Assembly: GCF_001646785.1 (NCBI RefSeq)
Contig: NZ_LRRH01000052.1
Coordinates: forward strand, 46,442 to 110,441
Reading direction: 5' to 3'
DNA length: 64,000 nucleotides
Source of the DNA: Rhodococcus phenolicus
Lineage (GTDB): Bacteria; Actinomycetota; Actinomycetes; Mycobacteriales; Mycobacteriaceae
Shown: in pieces, positions 28,004 through 36,464 of the stretch
Numbering within the stretch: position 1 is the first letter of the stretch
Layout of the letters: every line of letters begins with the position of its first letter
Made by a program: the position numbers and the translations under genes
The notes under the pieces: generated by a model
Told to the model about the DNA's origin: nothing
The model's database searches: none
What the model saw: the letters and a program-made list of their open reading frames with translations, nothing else

Positions 28004-30699
28004 CGGGATCATCCATGCCGGTCGGACGTACCCGCGAGCTCGCAGAGCTCGAACGGATCCTCGACGAGGCGCGAGCCGGCACCCCCGGGCTCGTCCTCGT
28101 CGAGGGTCCGCCGGGCATCGGAAAGACCACCCTGGTAAGAACTTTCGTCGATTCGTTGACCGACTGGTCGGTGCTCGGCGCCATCTGCGCCGAGTGGGAG
28201 TCGCAGCGCGGGTGGGCCGTTGTCGAGCAAGTGATGCACGCGACGGTGACGGCGTCGGATCCGGTCGACGTCGCCCACGCAATGCTCGGGGAACTGACCG
28301 GCCCCACGGTGATCGTCGTCGACGACGCACATCGGTCTGATCCCGAATCGCTCCGGACGTTGTCCTCGCTGACCCGCCGCGCCCACGGCCTTCCGCTGCT
28401 GATGCTGTGGCTGATCCCCGACGTCCTCCCCGAGACCGTCACCGACGAAGTCGCCCGCATCCTCGACGCACACCGCACCGTCACGGTCCACGTCGGTCCG
28501 CTCGAACCGGCCGACATCGCACAACTGGCGCTCGCGCGCATCGGCGTCGACCTGTCCGCGTGGACTGTGCGGCGCCTGCACGAACACACCCTCGGCAGTC
28601 CGCTGCCGACACTGCAGATCATCGACGAGATCCCGCGGTCGCAGTGGCATCGCTGGCAGGCCCGCTTCCCCGCACCGAAGCAGCACGCCGCAGCGGTGCG
28701 GCGCAGGCTCGCCGGGTGCCCGGCACCAGCACGCACCCTCGTGGAATCGGCCGCGATCCTGGGCACCGACTGCTCGCTCGCGCATGCCGCGGCGCTCGCC
28801 GGACTGGACGACCCGACGACCGCCCTCGACGAGGCCCATACCGCCGGCCTGCTCACGATGCGCGAGCAACGGGGCGTCGTCACGCTGTCGTTTCCGGAAC
28901 CGATGACCCGCGCTGCCGTCACGGACCAGCTCGGCCCGGCGCGCTGGCAGGAACTGCACGCCCGGGCCGCGGAGATCGTCGACGACGAGGGAGCATCCCT
29001 GTTCCATCTCGTGTCCGCGACCCCCCGCGCCGACGCCGACCTCGCCGACCGCCTCGACCGGCACGCACAGGACCGGGCTGCGGACGGGGCGTGGTCCGAC
29101 AGCGCAGAAGCGTTCATCACCTCGAGCCGGATCACCCCGGACCGGGCGTTGCGCACCGAACGCCTGATCCGGGGCGTGGACGCACTCGCCGGTGCCGCCG
29201 ACCTTCCGCAGGCGCAGACGTTCCTGCCCGAGATCGAAAGTGCCCCGGGCGGTCCGATGCGCGATGTTCTGCTCGGGTACATCGCCGTCCAGCGCGGTCG
29301 TGCCGCCGAGGCACATCAGCTGCTCGCCCGCGCCTGGACGTCGATGGGTGAGCCGGAGACGAACCCGCAGCTCGCCGCGCGGATCTGCCAGCGCATGGTG
29401 CTGCACTCGCTGGCCCTCCTGCGCGGCGACGAACTCGTCGAATGGGCCGATCGCGCCGGCGCACTCGTGCCCGGCGACACCCCGGCAGCGGTCGAATCCG
29501 CGGCGGTCCGCGGCCTCGGTCTCGCCATGACCGGGCACGTCGACGAGGCGGTCTCGTCGTACGCGACACTGTCCGATCACGTGCGGCTCGGCGCGCAGAG
29601 CCAGCGTGTCCGCATGGCGGAAGGATGGCTTGCCCTGGCCCTCGACGACCCCTACCGGGCCCGATCTGAGCTCGAATCCGCCGAACCGACCGTGTTCCGC
29701 GGGGGTTCGCTGCGCATCTCGTTGTGGGCGCAGGCATGGCTGGCCCGCACCCAGTTCGCGCTCGGCGAGTGGGACGATGCGATCCGCACCGTCGATCGTG
29801 CCTCGGCACAACTCGACCGGACCGGACTGGAACTGCTTCGGCCCCTGGTTCATTGGACGGGAGCGCAGATCCATGCGCTGCGCGGGAACCGCGTCACCGC
29901 GCGCGAACATCTGCTCCGGGGTCGCGCGAGCAGCAACGACTACCCGATGATGCTGGCACCGTCGGCGATCTCGGCAGCGCAGTGCGCCGAGGTCGCTGCC
30001 GAATACGACGACGTGCTGCGGCATCTCGAACCGCTCGTGGCCGTGCACCACCGGGACGGACTCGACGAACCGGGGTTCTGGCCGTGGCCGGACCTGTACG
30101 CCAACGCGCTCGTCATGACCGGGCGTGTGGACGAGGCCGACACCTTCCTCCACCCCTTCGAGGAGCGCGCCACCGCACGCGGGCACCGGTCCGCGACGGC
30201 CCGGCTCGGATACGTGCGCGGCCGCATCCAGGGTTCACGCGGCGACATCGACTCGGCACGGGACACTTTCGAGTCGGCGCTCGCGGACCTCGCGCCACTT
30301 CCGTTGCCGTACGACCGCGCCCGGGTGAGCTACGCCTACGGCCAGACGCTGCGTCGCGCCGGACGGCGGCGTGAAGCCGACGCGGTGATGCGTTCGGCGC
30401 GCGAGCTGTATTCGACGCTCGGTGCGGCGAGTTACGTGCAGCGCTGCGATCGTGAACTCAAGGCCGGTGGACTGAAGGCCGGCGAGAAGAGCGCGGAACG
30501 CGCACCCGACGCCGTCGCGCTCACCCCGCAGGAACAGTCCGTCGCGGCACTCGTGGCGGCCGGCCACACCAACAAGGAAGTGGCCGGCGAGCTGTTCCTG
30601 TCGGTCAAGACCGTGCAGTACCACCTGACCCGGGTGTATGCGAAGTTCGGCATCCGGTCCCGGAGTGAACTCGCAGCCCGATTCCGAGAGCAGGAGTAG
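28000..30699 (+). CDS. LAL-type LuxR-family ATP-binding regulator (BenR-like)
   Basis: 899 residues from GTG 28000, overlapping the benK stop by 4 nt; ATG 28015 is an alternative. Walker A GPPGIGKTT (about 36-44) opens a STAND/AAA_16 ATPase domain, with VIVVDDAHRSD as Walker B. A long middle of helical, TPR-like repeats follows, and the last 65 residues are a LuxR HTH (LTPQEQSVAALVAAGHTNKE, then VKTVQYHLTRVYAKFGI). LAL proteins are ATP-dependent activators. Translational coupling to benK and its place between benK and benE make it the likely activator of the ben genes. It differs from the AraC-type BenR of pseudomonads. Confidence 0.88.
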   Translation: MTGSSMPVGRTRELAELERILDEARAGTPGLVLVEGPPGIGKTTLVRTFVDSLTDWSVLGAICAEWESQRGWAVVEQVMHATVTASDPVDVAHAMLGELTGPTVIVVDDAHRSDPESLRTLSSLTRRAHGLPLLMLWLIPDVLPETVTDEVARILDAHRTVTVHVGPLEPADIAQLALARIGVDLSAWTVRRLHEHTLGSPLPTLQIIDEIPRSQWHRWQARFPAPKQHAAAVRRRLAGCPAPARTLVESAAILGTDCSLAHAAALAGLDDPTTALDEAHTAGLLTMREQRGVVTLSFPEPMTRAAVTDQLGPARWQELHARAAEIVDDEGASLFHLVSATPRADADLADRLDRHAQDRAADGAWSDSAEAFITSSRITPDRALRTERLIRGVDALAGAADLPQAQTFLPEIESAPGGPMRDVLLGYIAVQRGRAAEAHQLLARAWTSMGEPETNPQLAARICQRMVLHSLALLRGDELVEWADRAGALVPGDTPAAVESAAVRGLGLAMTGHVDEAVSSYATLSDHVRLGAQSQRVRMAEGWLALALDDPYRARSELESAEPTVFRGGSLRISLWAQAWLARTQFALGEWDDAIRTVDRASAQLDRTGLELLRPLVHWTGAQIHALRGNRVTAREHLLRGRASSNDYPMMLAPSAISAAQCAEVAAEYDDVLRHLEPLVAVHHRDGLDEPGFWPWPDLYANALVMTGRVDEADTFLHPFEERATARGHRSATARLGYVRGRIQGSRGDIDSARDTFESALADLAPLPLPYDRARVSYAYGQTLRRAGRRREADAVMRSARELYSTLGAASYVQRCDRELKAGGLKAGEKSAERAPDAVALTPQEQSVAALVAAGHTNKEVAGELFLSVKTVQYHLTRVYAKFGIRSRSELAARFREQE

Positions 30700-30709
30700 C
30701 AGTTTCGCG

Positions 30710-31984
30710 ATGACCGCAGTCGACGAGGACACCCGCACCGGCACCAATCTGTTCGAACGCGCCGCACGACCCCGCACCACCTTGCGTCGGTTCCGGCGCG
30801 ACATCGGTCCCGCGTATGCGGCCAACGGTCTGCTCGGGCTGATCTTCTCGTGCACCGGGCCCGTCGCGGTGATCCTCGCCGCCGGCGCTGCCGGAGGGCT
30901 GACACCATCGCAGCTCGCGTCGTGGATCTTCGGGGTGTTCGTGCTCAACGGAATCCTCACGATCGCGATGAGCCTTGCGTACCGTCAGCCGCTCGGCTTC
31001 TTCTGGACCATCCCGGGCACGGTCGTCGTCGGTGAATCGCTCACGCACCTGAGCTGGCCCGAGGTGATCGGCGCCTACGTCGTCACATCCGCTCTGATTC
31101 TGCTGCTGGGACTCTCGGGTCTCGTGCGGCGCGCGATGTCGGCGCTGCCCATGCCGATCGTGATGGCGATGGTGGCCGGGGTGTTCCTGAAATTCGGAGT
31201 CGATCTCGTGCATGCGCTGGGCACCGACGTGGTGATCGCGGCGCCGATGGTGGTGGTGTTCCTCGTCCTCGGCGCCGTCCCGGCTCTCGGCCGCCGGCTG
31301 CCGCCGATCCTGGGTGCACTGCTGGCCGGGATGGTCGCGGTCGCGGTGTCCGGGCGGTTCCATCCGGTAAGCGACGACGCCGGTGTGCTCGCATCCCCGG
31401 TGCTCACCGCACCGGTGTTCAGTTGGCCGGCACTCCTGGAACTCGTTGTTCCACTGGCCGTCACGGTGCTCGTCGTGCAGAACGGGCAGGGGGTCGCGGT
31501 GCTGCGCGGCGCCGGCCACCACCCGCCGATCACCGTGGCGACGGTCGCGTGCGGGGTGTGGTCCTTCCTGGCCGCCGCGGTCGGAGCCGTGTCCACCTGT
31601 CTGACCGGCCCGACGAACGCGTTGCTGGTGTCCTCCGGCGAACGCGACCGCCAGTACACCGCCGCGGTCACGTGCGGCACACTGGCGGTCGTCTTCGGTT
31701 CGTTCGCGCCGCTGTTCGTGCGGTGGATGACCGCTGCGCCCGTCGCATTCGTCGCCACGCTCGGCGGGCTGGCCATGCTGCGGGCGCTGCAGGGCGCGTT
31801 CGTCGCCGGGTTCGGCCACACCCACACGATGGGTGCGCTGGTCGCGTTCGTGGTCACCACATCGAACGTCACGTTCTGGAACATCGGCGCCGCGTTCTGG
31901 GGTCTGGTCGCGGGCGTGGTCGTCTCGTGGTTGCTCGAACGGGAGAACTGGAGAAGCTCGCCGCTGCCTCAGCGGTCGCGGTAG
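30710..31984 (+). CDS. benE: Benzoate/H+ symporter BenE family
   Basis: 424 residues from ATG 30710, 10 bp after the regulator stop. It is a very hydrophobic protein with about 12 membrane segments. Landmarks of BenE (PF03594) are FSCTGPVAVILAAGAAGG near residue 45, GFFWTIPGTVVVG near 105 and STCLTGPTNALLVSS near 300. It is a second benzoate importer beside BenK. The C-terminus overlaps the convergent rsgA by 16 nt. Co-transcription with the regulator is likely. Confidence 0.93.
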   Translation: MTAVDEDTRTGTNLFERAARPRTTLRRFRRDIGPAYAANGLLGLIFSCTGPVAVILAAGAAGGLTPSQLASWIFGVFVLNGILTIAMSLAYRQPLGFFWTIPGTVVVGESLTHLSWPEVIGAYVVTSALILLLGLSGLVRRAMSALPMPIVMAMVAGVFLKFGVDLVHALGTDVVIAAPMVVVFLVLGAVPALGRRLPPILGALLAGMVAVAVSGRFHPVSDDAGVLASPVLTAPVFSWPALLELVVPLAVTVLVVQNGQGVAVLRGAGHHPPITVATVACGVWSFLAAAVGAVSTCLTGPTNALLVSSGERDRQYTAAVTCGTLAVVFGSFAPLFVRWMTAAPVAFVATLGGLAMLRALQGAFVAGFGHTHTMGALVAFVVTTSNVTFWNIGAAFWGLVAGVVVSWLLERENWRSSPLPQRSR

Positions 31985-33018
31985 AACGCCCGGATCGAGC
32001 GGCTCAGCACCTTGGCCTCCCGCGTCCGCTCGTGGCGCAACCGCGCATCCGACCGGGACGCGACCCATGCGTTCTCGCGTTGCAGCTTGCGGTGGCTGTT
32101 CACCCGTCGTGTGTCGAGATCGCCGGCTTCGACGGCGGCGCGGACCGCGCATCCCGGCTCGCTCTCGTGCACGCAGTCGGCGAAACGGCACTGCTGCGCG
32201 AGATCGTCGATCTCGGGGAACGCCGCAGCGATACCCGCACCGGCTTCCCACATCCCGACGCCGCGCAGCCCCGGAGTGTCGACCAGGGTCAGGCCGTCAC
32301 CCAGCGGAAACATCTCCCGGTCGGTGGTGGTGTGGCGGCCTTTTCCGTCGCCCTGCCGCACCGGCGAGGTCGCCTGGATGTCGCGCCCGCACAGGGCGTT
32401 GACCAGGGTCGACTTCCCGGCGCCCGACGCCCCGACCAGCACCACGGTGCCGCGGATCCGGTCGCGCAGCTCACCGAGGCCGGATCCGTCCGGGGCGCAC
32501 ACCTCGACCACGCCCGCTCCGGGTGCGATCGCCGCGACCCGGTCGAACACCGGCGCGGTCGCGAGGTCGGCTTTCGTCAGCGCGACGACCGGCTGGGCTC
32601 CGCTGTCCCAGGCCAGGGCCAGCAGCCGTTCCACCCGGCCGGGATCGAGAGTGTCCGCTGCCACTGTCACCACGACCGTGTCCACGTTGGCTGCGAGAAC
32701 CTGCTCCTCGGAGCGTCCCGACGCATCGGCCCGCCGGATCACTCCGGTACGCGGCAGCACCGCGCAGATCGCGCCGACCGTGTCTCCGTCGGTGGCGGGT
32801 TCGCGCACGATCACCCAGTCGCCGGTGCAGATCCGATGCCCGGACACCCGCACCCGAAGCGGTCCCGCGGATGTGACGGCCTCGCCGTGACCGCGGCCCA
32901 CACGCACGATCCGGCCCGGCGTACCGTGAATATCGCTGTCCGCGAATCGCTCTGCGACCTGAGCGGTCCAGCCGTACTCGGCCAGCGGTTCGATTCCGGG
33001 TAGGACATCGGCGTTCAC
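31969..33018 (-). CDS. rsgA: Ribosome small-subunit-dependent GTPase A
   Basis: 349 residues from GTG 33018. It is a circularly permuted GTPase that helps mature the 30S subunit. The order OB-fold, then G4 (LTKADL), then G1 (GASGAGKST) and G3 (DTPGLR), then a zinc knuckle (CRFADCVHESEPGC) is diagnostic. Length is normal for actinobacterial RsgA. It is a housekeeping gene and marks the end of the aromatic block. Confidence 0.95.
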   Translation of the reverse strand: MNADVLPGIEPLAEYGWTAQVAERFADSDIHGTPGRIVRVGRGHGEAVTSAGPLRVRVSGHRICTGDWVIVREPATDGDTVGAICAVLPRTGVIRRADASGRSEEQVLAANVDTVVVTVAADTLDPGRVERLLALAWDSGAQPVVALTKADLATAPVFDRVAAIAPGAGVVEVCAPDGSGLGELRDRIRGTVVLVGASGAGKSTLVNALCGRDIQATSPVRQGDGKGRHTTTDREMFPLGDGLTLVDTPGLRGVGMWEAGAGIAAAFPEIDDLAQQCRFADCVHESEPGCAVRAAVEAGDLDTRRVNSHRKLQRENAWVASRSDARLRHERTREAKVLSRSIRAFYRDR

Positions 33019-33135
33019 GGGTGACTCCTGAATTCATGGTGACGCGCGGGGGCGTGTCCCGCTTCGGCAGCTTCCGATGGTGAACCCCCCGGCCTCGCAG
33101 CGCAATCGAATTTCCGGGTGGGGCATCCTGGAGCC

Positions 33136-33843
33136 ATGCCGAGACGCCCCCGCATCATGATCGCCGCCGCCGCGACGGTGTTGCTCGTCGTCGCCGCCGT
33201 GCTCGGTCTCCACACGCTCTCCAATTCACGCACCTTCCAGCTGTTCGGCGATCTCGTGCACCGCGTCGACACCGAGGAGAAGGTGGTCGCGTTGACGCTC
33301 GACGACGGCCCGTCCGACCGCACCCCCGAGGTGCTGCGCGTGCTCGCCGAAGCGGGTGTGCCCGCGACGTTCTACGTCACCGGCACCGAGATGGCCGCGC
33401 ACCCCGAGATGGGGCGCGCGATCGTCGACGCCGGGCACGAACTCGGCAACCACACCTCCACGCACCGGCGGATGATCCTCGTCGGCAGCGACACCGTGCG
33501 CGAGGAGATCGAGAGCACGGACGCACAGATCCGCGCGGCAGGGTTCGACGGCGAGATCACGTTCCGTCCGCCCTACGGCAAGAAACTCGTCGCTCTCCCC
33601 CGGTATCTCGACGCATACGACCGGACCACGGTGATGTGGGACGTGGAGCCGGACTCGGCCGCGACCGATCCGGCCACGATGGTCGACACGACGCTCGCGC
33701 AGACCCGTCCGGGGTCGATCATCCTGCTGCACGCGATGTATCCGGCGCGTCAGTCGTCTCTCGACGCGATCCCGGAGATCGTCGCCGGGCTCCGCGCGCA
33801 GGGTTACCGGTTCGTCACGGTGTCGGAGCTGCTCGGGTCCTGA
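33136..33843 (+). CDS. Polysaccharide deacetylase family protein (NodB domain)
   Basis: 235 residues from ATG 33136 with GGAG just upstream; the in-frame start at 33118 is less well placed. One N-terminal hydrophobic segment (IMIAAAATVLLVVAAVLGL) anchors or exports it. The CE4 motifs are clear: TLDDGPS (metal and base Asp), HTSTH (metal His pair), RPPYG and LLHAM. It should remove N- or O-acetyl groups from cell-wall or capsule polysaccharide outside the membrane. Confidence 0.88.
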   Translation: MPRRPRIMIAAAATVLLVVAAVLGLHTLSNSRTFQLFGDLVHRVDTEEKVVALTLDDGPSDRTPEVLRVLAEAGVPATFYVTGTEMAAHPEMGRAIVDAGHELGNHTSTHRRMILVGSDTVREEIESTDAQIRAAGFDGEITFRPPYGKKLVALPRYLDAYDRTTVMWDVEPDSAATDPATMVDTTLAQTRPGSIILLHAMYPARQSSLDAIPEIVAGLRAQGYRFVTVSELLGS

Positions 33844-33931
33844 CCGGGCCGAAACGTCCCCGCCGCACCCCGTGACCTGACACGCTGGGGACCCGTAGCA
33901 CTCGTCCGCAGACAGGCAGAGGTGGTCACCG

Positions 33932-34939
33932 ATGGCACGTCCGGTTCGCGTCGTCGTCCTCGGGTCCGGATCGTGGGGAACCACGGTCGCGGGACTCGCG
34001 GCACAGAACACCCCGACACTGGTGTGGTCCCGCACCGCCGAGACCGCGGCGGAGATCAACGACGAGCACCGGAACAGCCGCTACCTCGGCGACCGGGAAC
34101 TGCCCGCAGACCTGCGAGCCACGGACGACCTGATCGCGGCCGCGCGCGAGGCGGACGTGCTCGTCGTGGGTGTTCCCTCACACGCGGTCCGGGGAACTCT
34201 CGAGCAGATCGCCGACGAGGTACGCGCGTGGGTGCCGATCGTCTCGCTCGCGAAGGGCCTCGAGCCGGGCACCCGACTGCGGCCGACCGAGGTGATCTCC
34301 CAGTGTCTGCCGGGGCATCCGGTGGGGTTGCTCGCCGGACCGAACATCGCCAGCGAGATCGCCGACGGGCTGGCCGCTGCGTCGGTGGTGGCGATGCAGG
34401 ACGAATCGATCGCCAGCGCCCTGCAACCGCTGTTCGCGTCGAAGGTGTTCCGTGTCTACCGCAACACCGATGTACTCGGCTGCGAACTCGGCGGTGTCCT
34501 CAAGAACATCGTCGCGATCGCGGCCGGCATGGCGGAAGGACTCGGCGTCGGCGACAACACCCGCGCGATGGTGCTCTCGCGGGGGCTCGCCGAGATGATC
34601 CGGCTCGGCGTGGCGATGGGGGCGCAGCCGCGTACCTTCTCCGGCCTGACCGGGATGGGTGATCTGATCGCCACGTGCATGAGCCCGGCCTCGCGCAACC
34701 GCCGGGTCGGTGAGGCCATCGCCCGGGGCCTGACCGTCGAGGAGGCGGTCGCGGAGCTGGGACAGGTGGCCGAGGGCGTGAAGACCGCACCGACCGTGAT
34801 GGAACTGGCCCGCGAGCACGGGGTCGAGATGCCGATCGCCGCGGAGGTCGAGGCGGTGGTCGCGGGACGGCACACCCCCACCGAGGCCTACCGCGGACTG
34901 CGGCGGCGCGCGCCCGGGGATGAGGAGGACCTCGTCTGA
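33932..34939 (+). CDS. gpsA: Glycerol-3-phosphate dehydrogenase [NAD(P)+]
   Basis: 335 residues from ATG 33932. It reduces dihydroxyacetone phosphate to sn-glycerol-3-phosphate for phospholipids. Landmarks: [10 protein letters not shown] (12-21) dinucleotide loop, [11 protein letters not shown], catalytic Lys in [14 protein letters not shown] and [12 protein letters not shown]. Length is normal. Many actinobacteria have gpsA beside cofC/ddl genes; here it stands between a deacetylase and a BVMO, so it may be an extra copy. Confidence 0.95.
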   Translation: MARPVRVVVLGSGSWGTTVAGLAAQNTPTLVWSRTAETAAEINDEHRNSRYLGDRELPADLRATDDLIAAAREADVLVVGVPSHAVRGTLEQIADEVRAWVPIVSLAKGLEPGTRLRPTEVISQCLPGHPVGLLAGPNIASEIADGLAAASVVAMQDESIASALQPLFASKVFRVYRNTDVLGCELGGVLKNIVAIAAGMAEGLGVGDNTRAMVLSRGLAEMIRLGVAMGAQPRTFSGLTGMGDLIATCMSPASRNRRVGEAIARGLTVEEAVAELGQVAEGVKTAPTVMELAREHGVEMPIAAEVEAVVAGRHTPTEAYRGLRRRAPGDEEDLV

Positions 34940-35015
34940 TCAGCGGAGTATCCGACTTTCTCGGTCGATCGCTAGATATCGGTAGATATGACGATTTGAC
35001 TGTTCACACCCCAAC

Positions 35016-35030
35016 TTGAACACTGTTCAA
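35016..35030. promoter_or_regulatory. Candidate operator before the BVMO gene
   Basis: TTGAACACTGTTCAA is a perfect 6+3+6 inverted repeat directly in front of (or overlapping) the start of the monooxygenase gene. Two TAGATAT copies (about 34974 and 34983) lie just upstream. It would suit a repressor that blocks transcription start. No regulator gene is adjacent. Confidence 0.4.
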
Positions 35031-36464
35031 GTGTTGTCGTCCACAGAAGTGCTCATCATCGGCGCCGGTTTCGCGGGCCTCGGCGCCGCGGTGCACCTGC
35101 ACCGCCTCGGCCGGGACGTGCAGGTTCTCGAACGCGCCGACACCCTCGGCGGGACATGGCGCGACAACACCTACCCGGGATGCGAATGCGACATCCCACC
35201 GGCGCTGTACGCGTACTCCTTCGCACCGCAGGCCGGGTGGTCCCGAGGCCGGGCCGGGCAGCCGGAGATCCTCGCGCACCTGAACGGACTCGCCGACGAA
35301 CCCGGCCTGCGCGAGCGCATCGCGTGCGGAACCGCGGCAACCGGATGCCGCTGGGACGAGCAGAACCGGCGCTGGCACACCACCACCGCCCGGGGAACCA
35401 CCTACGAGTCACGATTCCTCGTCCTCGCGGTGGGCGCGCTCAACGTCCCCCGCATCCCCCGCTTCGACGGCACGTTCGACGGTCCCGCCGTCCACACCGC
35501 CCGCTGGGACCACTCCCTCGACCTCACCGGCCGGAACATCGCCGTCGTCGGAACCGGCGCCAGCGCAATACAACTCGTACCCCACCTCGCCGAGATCGCG
35601 GCGCGCGTCACCGTCGTCCAACGGACTGCGCCGTGGATCCTGCCGCGCCCGACCCCGCGGCTGCCGCTTCCGCGGCCGGTCCGCCGCGCGCTCGAGTACT
35701 GGCGTGCGGAGGCACGACTGCCCGCGCTCACCGGCACATCGGGACGGCTCGAGAACCGTGCATTGCGGCACCTGCACGCGCACATCACCGACCCTGCCCA
35801 GCGGGAAGTCCTGACACCGCGATACCGAATCGGATGCAAGCGGGTGCTGTTCTCCGACGACTACTACCCCGCCCTCGGCCGCGAGAACGTCGAACTCGTC
35901 CCGTCGCCGGTGGCACGGCTCGCCGGCGATTCCGTCGTCACCGCGGACGGTCGCGAACATGCGGCCGATGTTCTGGTGTACGCCACAGGTTTTCACATCT
36001 CGGGTGCACTCGCATCGGTACCGGTGACGGGTCGGGGCGGGACGGTACTCCTCGAACGGTGGGCACGTGAGGGTGCGCAGGCGCACCTGGGCATCACCGT
36101 GTCGGGCTTCCCCAACGCGTTCGTTCTGGGTGGCCCCAACACGGGCGTGGCCCACACTTCGCTCCTCACGATGCTCGAATCCCAGTTCCGGTATGCCGCA
36201 GCAGCAATGGATGCCACGGATCGGGACGGCGTGGAGGCACTCGAGGTCGCCGAGCGGGCGCCGTCCCGGTTCGGGGCCGAGATGGCCCGGAGATCGGCGG
36301 GTACCGCGTGGACATCCGGTTGCGACAGCTGGTATCTCGACCGTACGGGCGTGAACCGCTCACTGTGGCCGGATTCCGCGTGGCGCTACCGGCTGCGCAC
36401 CCGCCGGTTCGACCGCGAGAACTACCGCGTGCCGGAGGTCGTCACCGTGTCACCGGCCGCGTAG
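35031..36464 (+). CDS. Baeyer-Villiger-type flavin monooxygenase
   Basis: About 477 residues. The start is uncertain: GTG 35031 is preferred over TTG 35016, which lies inside a palindrome; neither has a clear Shine-Dalgarno, so the message may be leaderless. FAD loop GAGFAG (11-16), the class B fingerprint FDGPAVHTARW around residue 145, and the NADPH loop GTGASA just after are intact. Further on is the YATGFHI strand. It inserts oxygen next to a ketone or hydroxylates a heteroatom. At under 500 residues it is shorter than cyclohexanone monooxygenases. It overlaps the convergent aconitase by 15 nt. Confidence 0.85.
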   Translation: MLSSTEVLIIGAGFAGLGAAVHLHRLGRDVQVLERADTLGGTWRDNTYPGCECDIPPALYAYSFAPQAGWSRGRAGQPEILAHLNGLADEPGLRERIACGTAATGCRWDEQNRRWHTTTARGTTYESRFLVLAVGALNVPRIPRFDGTFDGPAVHTARWDHSLDLTGRNIAVVGTGASAIQLVPHLAEIAARVTVVQRTAPWILPRPTPRLPLPRPVRRALEYWRAEARLPALTGTSGRLENRALRHLHAHITDPAQREVLTPRYRIGCKRVLFSDDYYPALGRENVELVPSPVARLAGDSVVTADGREHAADVLVYATGFHISGALASVPVTGRGGTVLLERWAREGAQAHLGITVSGFPNAFVLGGPNTGVAHTSLLTMLESQFRYAAAAMDATDRDGVEALEVAERAPSRFGAEMARRSAGTAWTSGCDSWYLDRTGVNRSLWPDSAWRYRLRTRRFDRENYRVPEVVTVSPAA

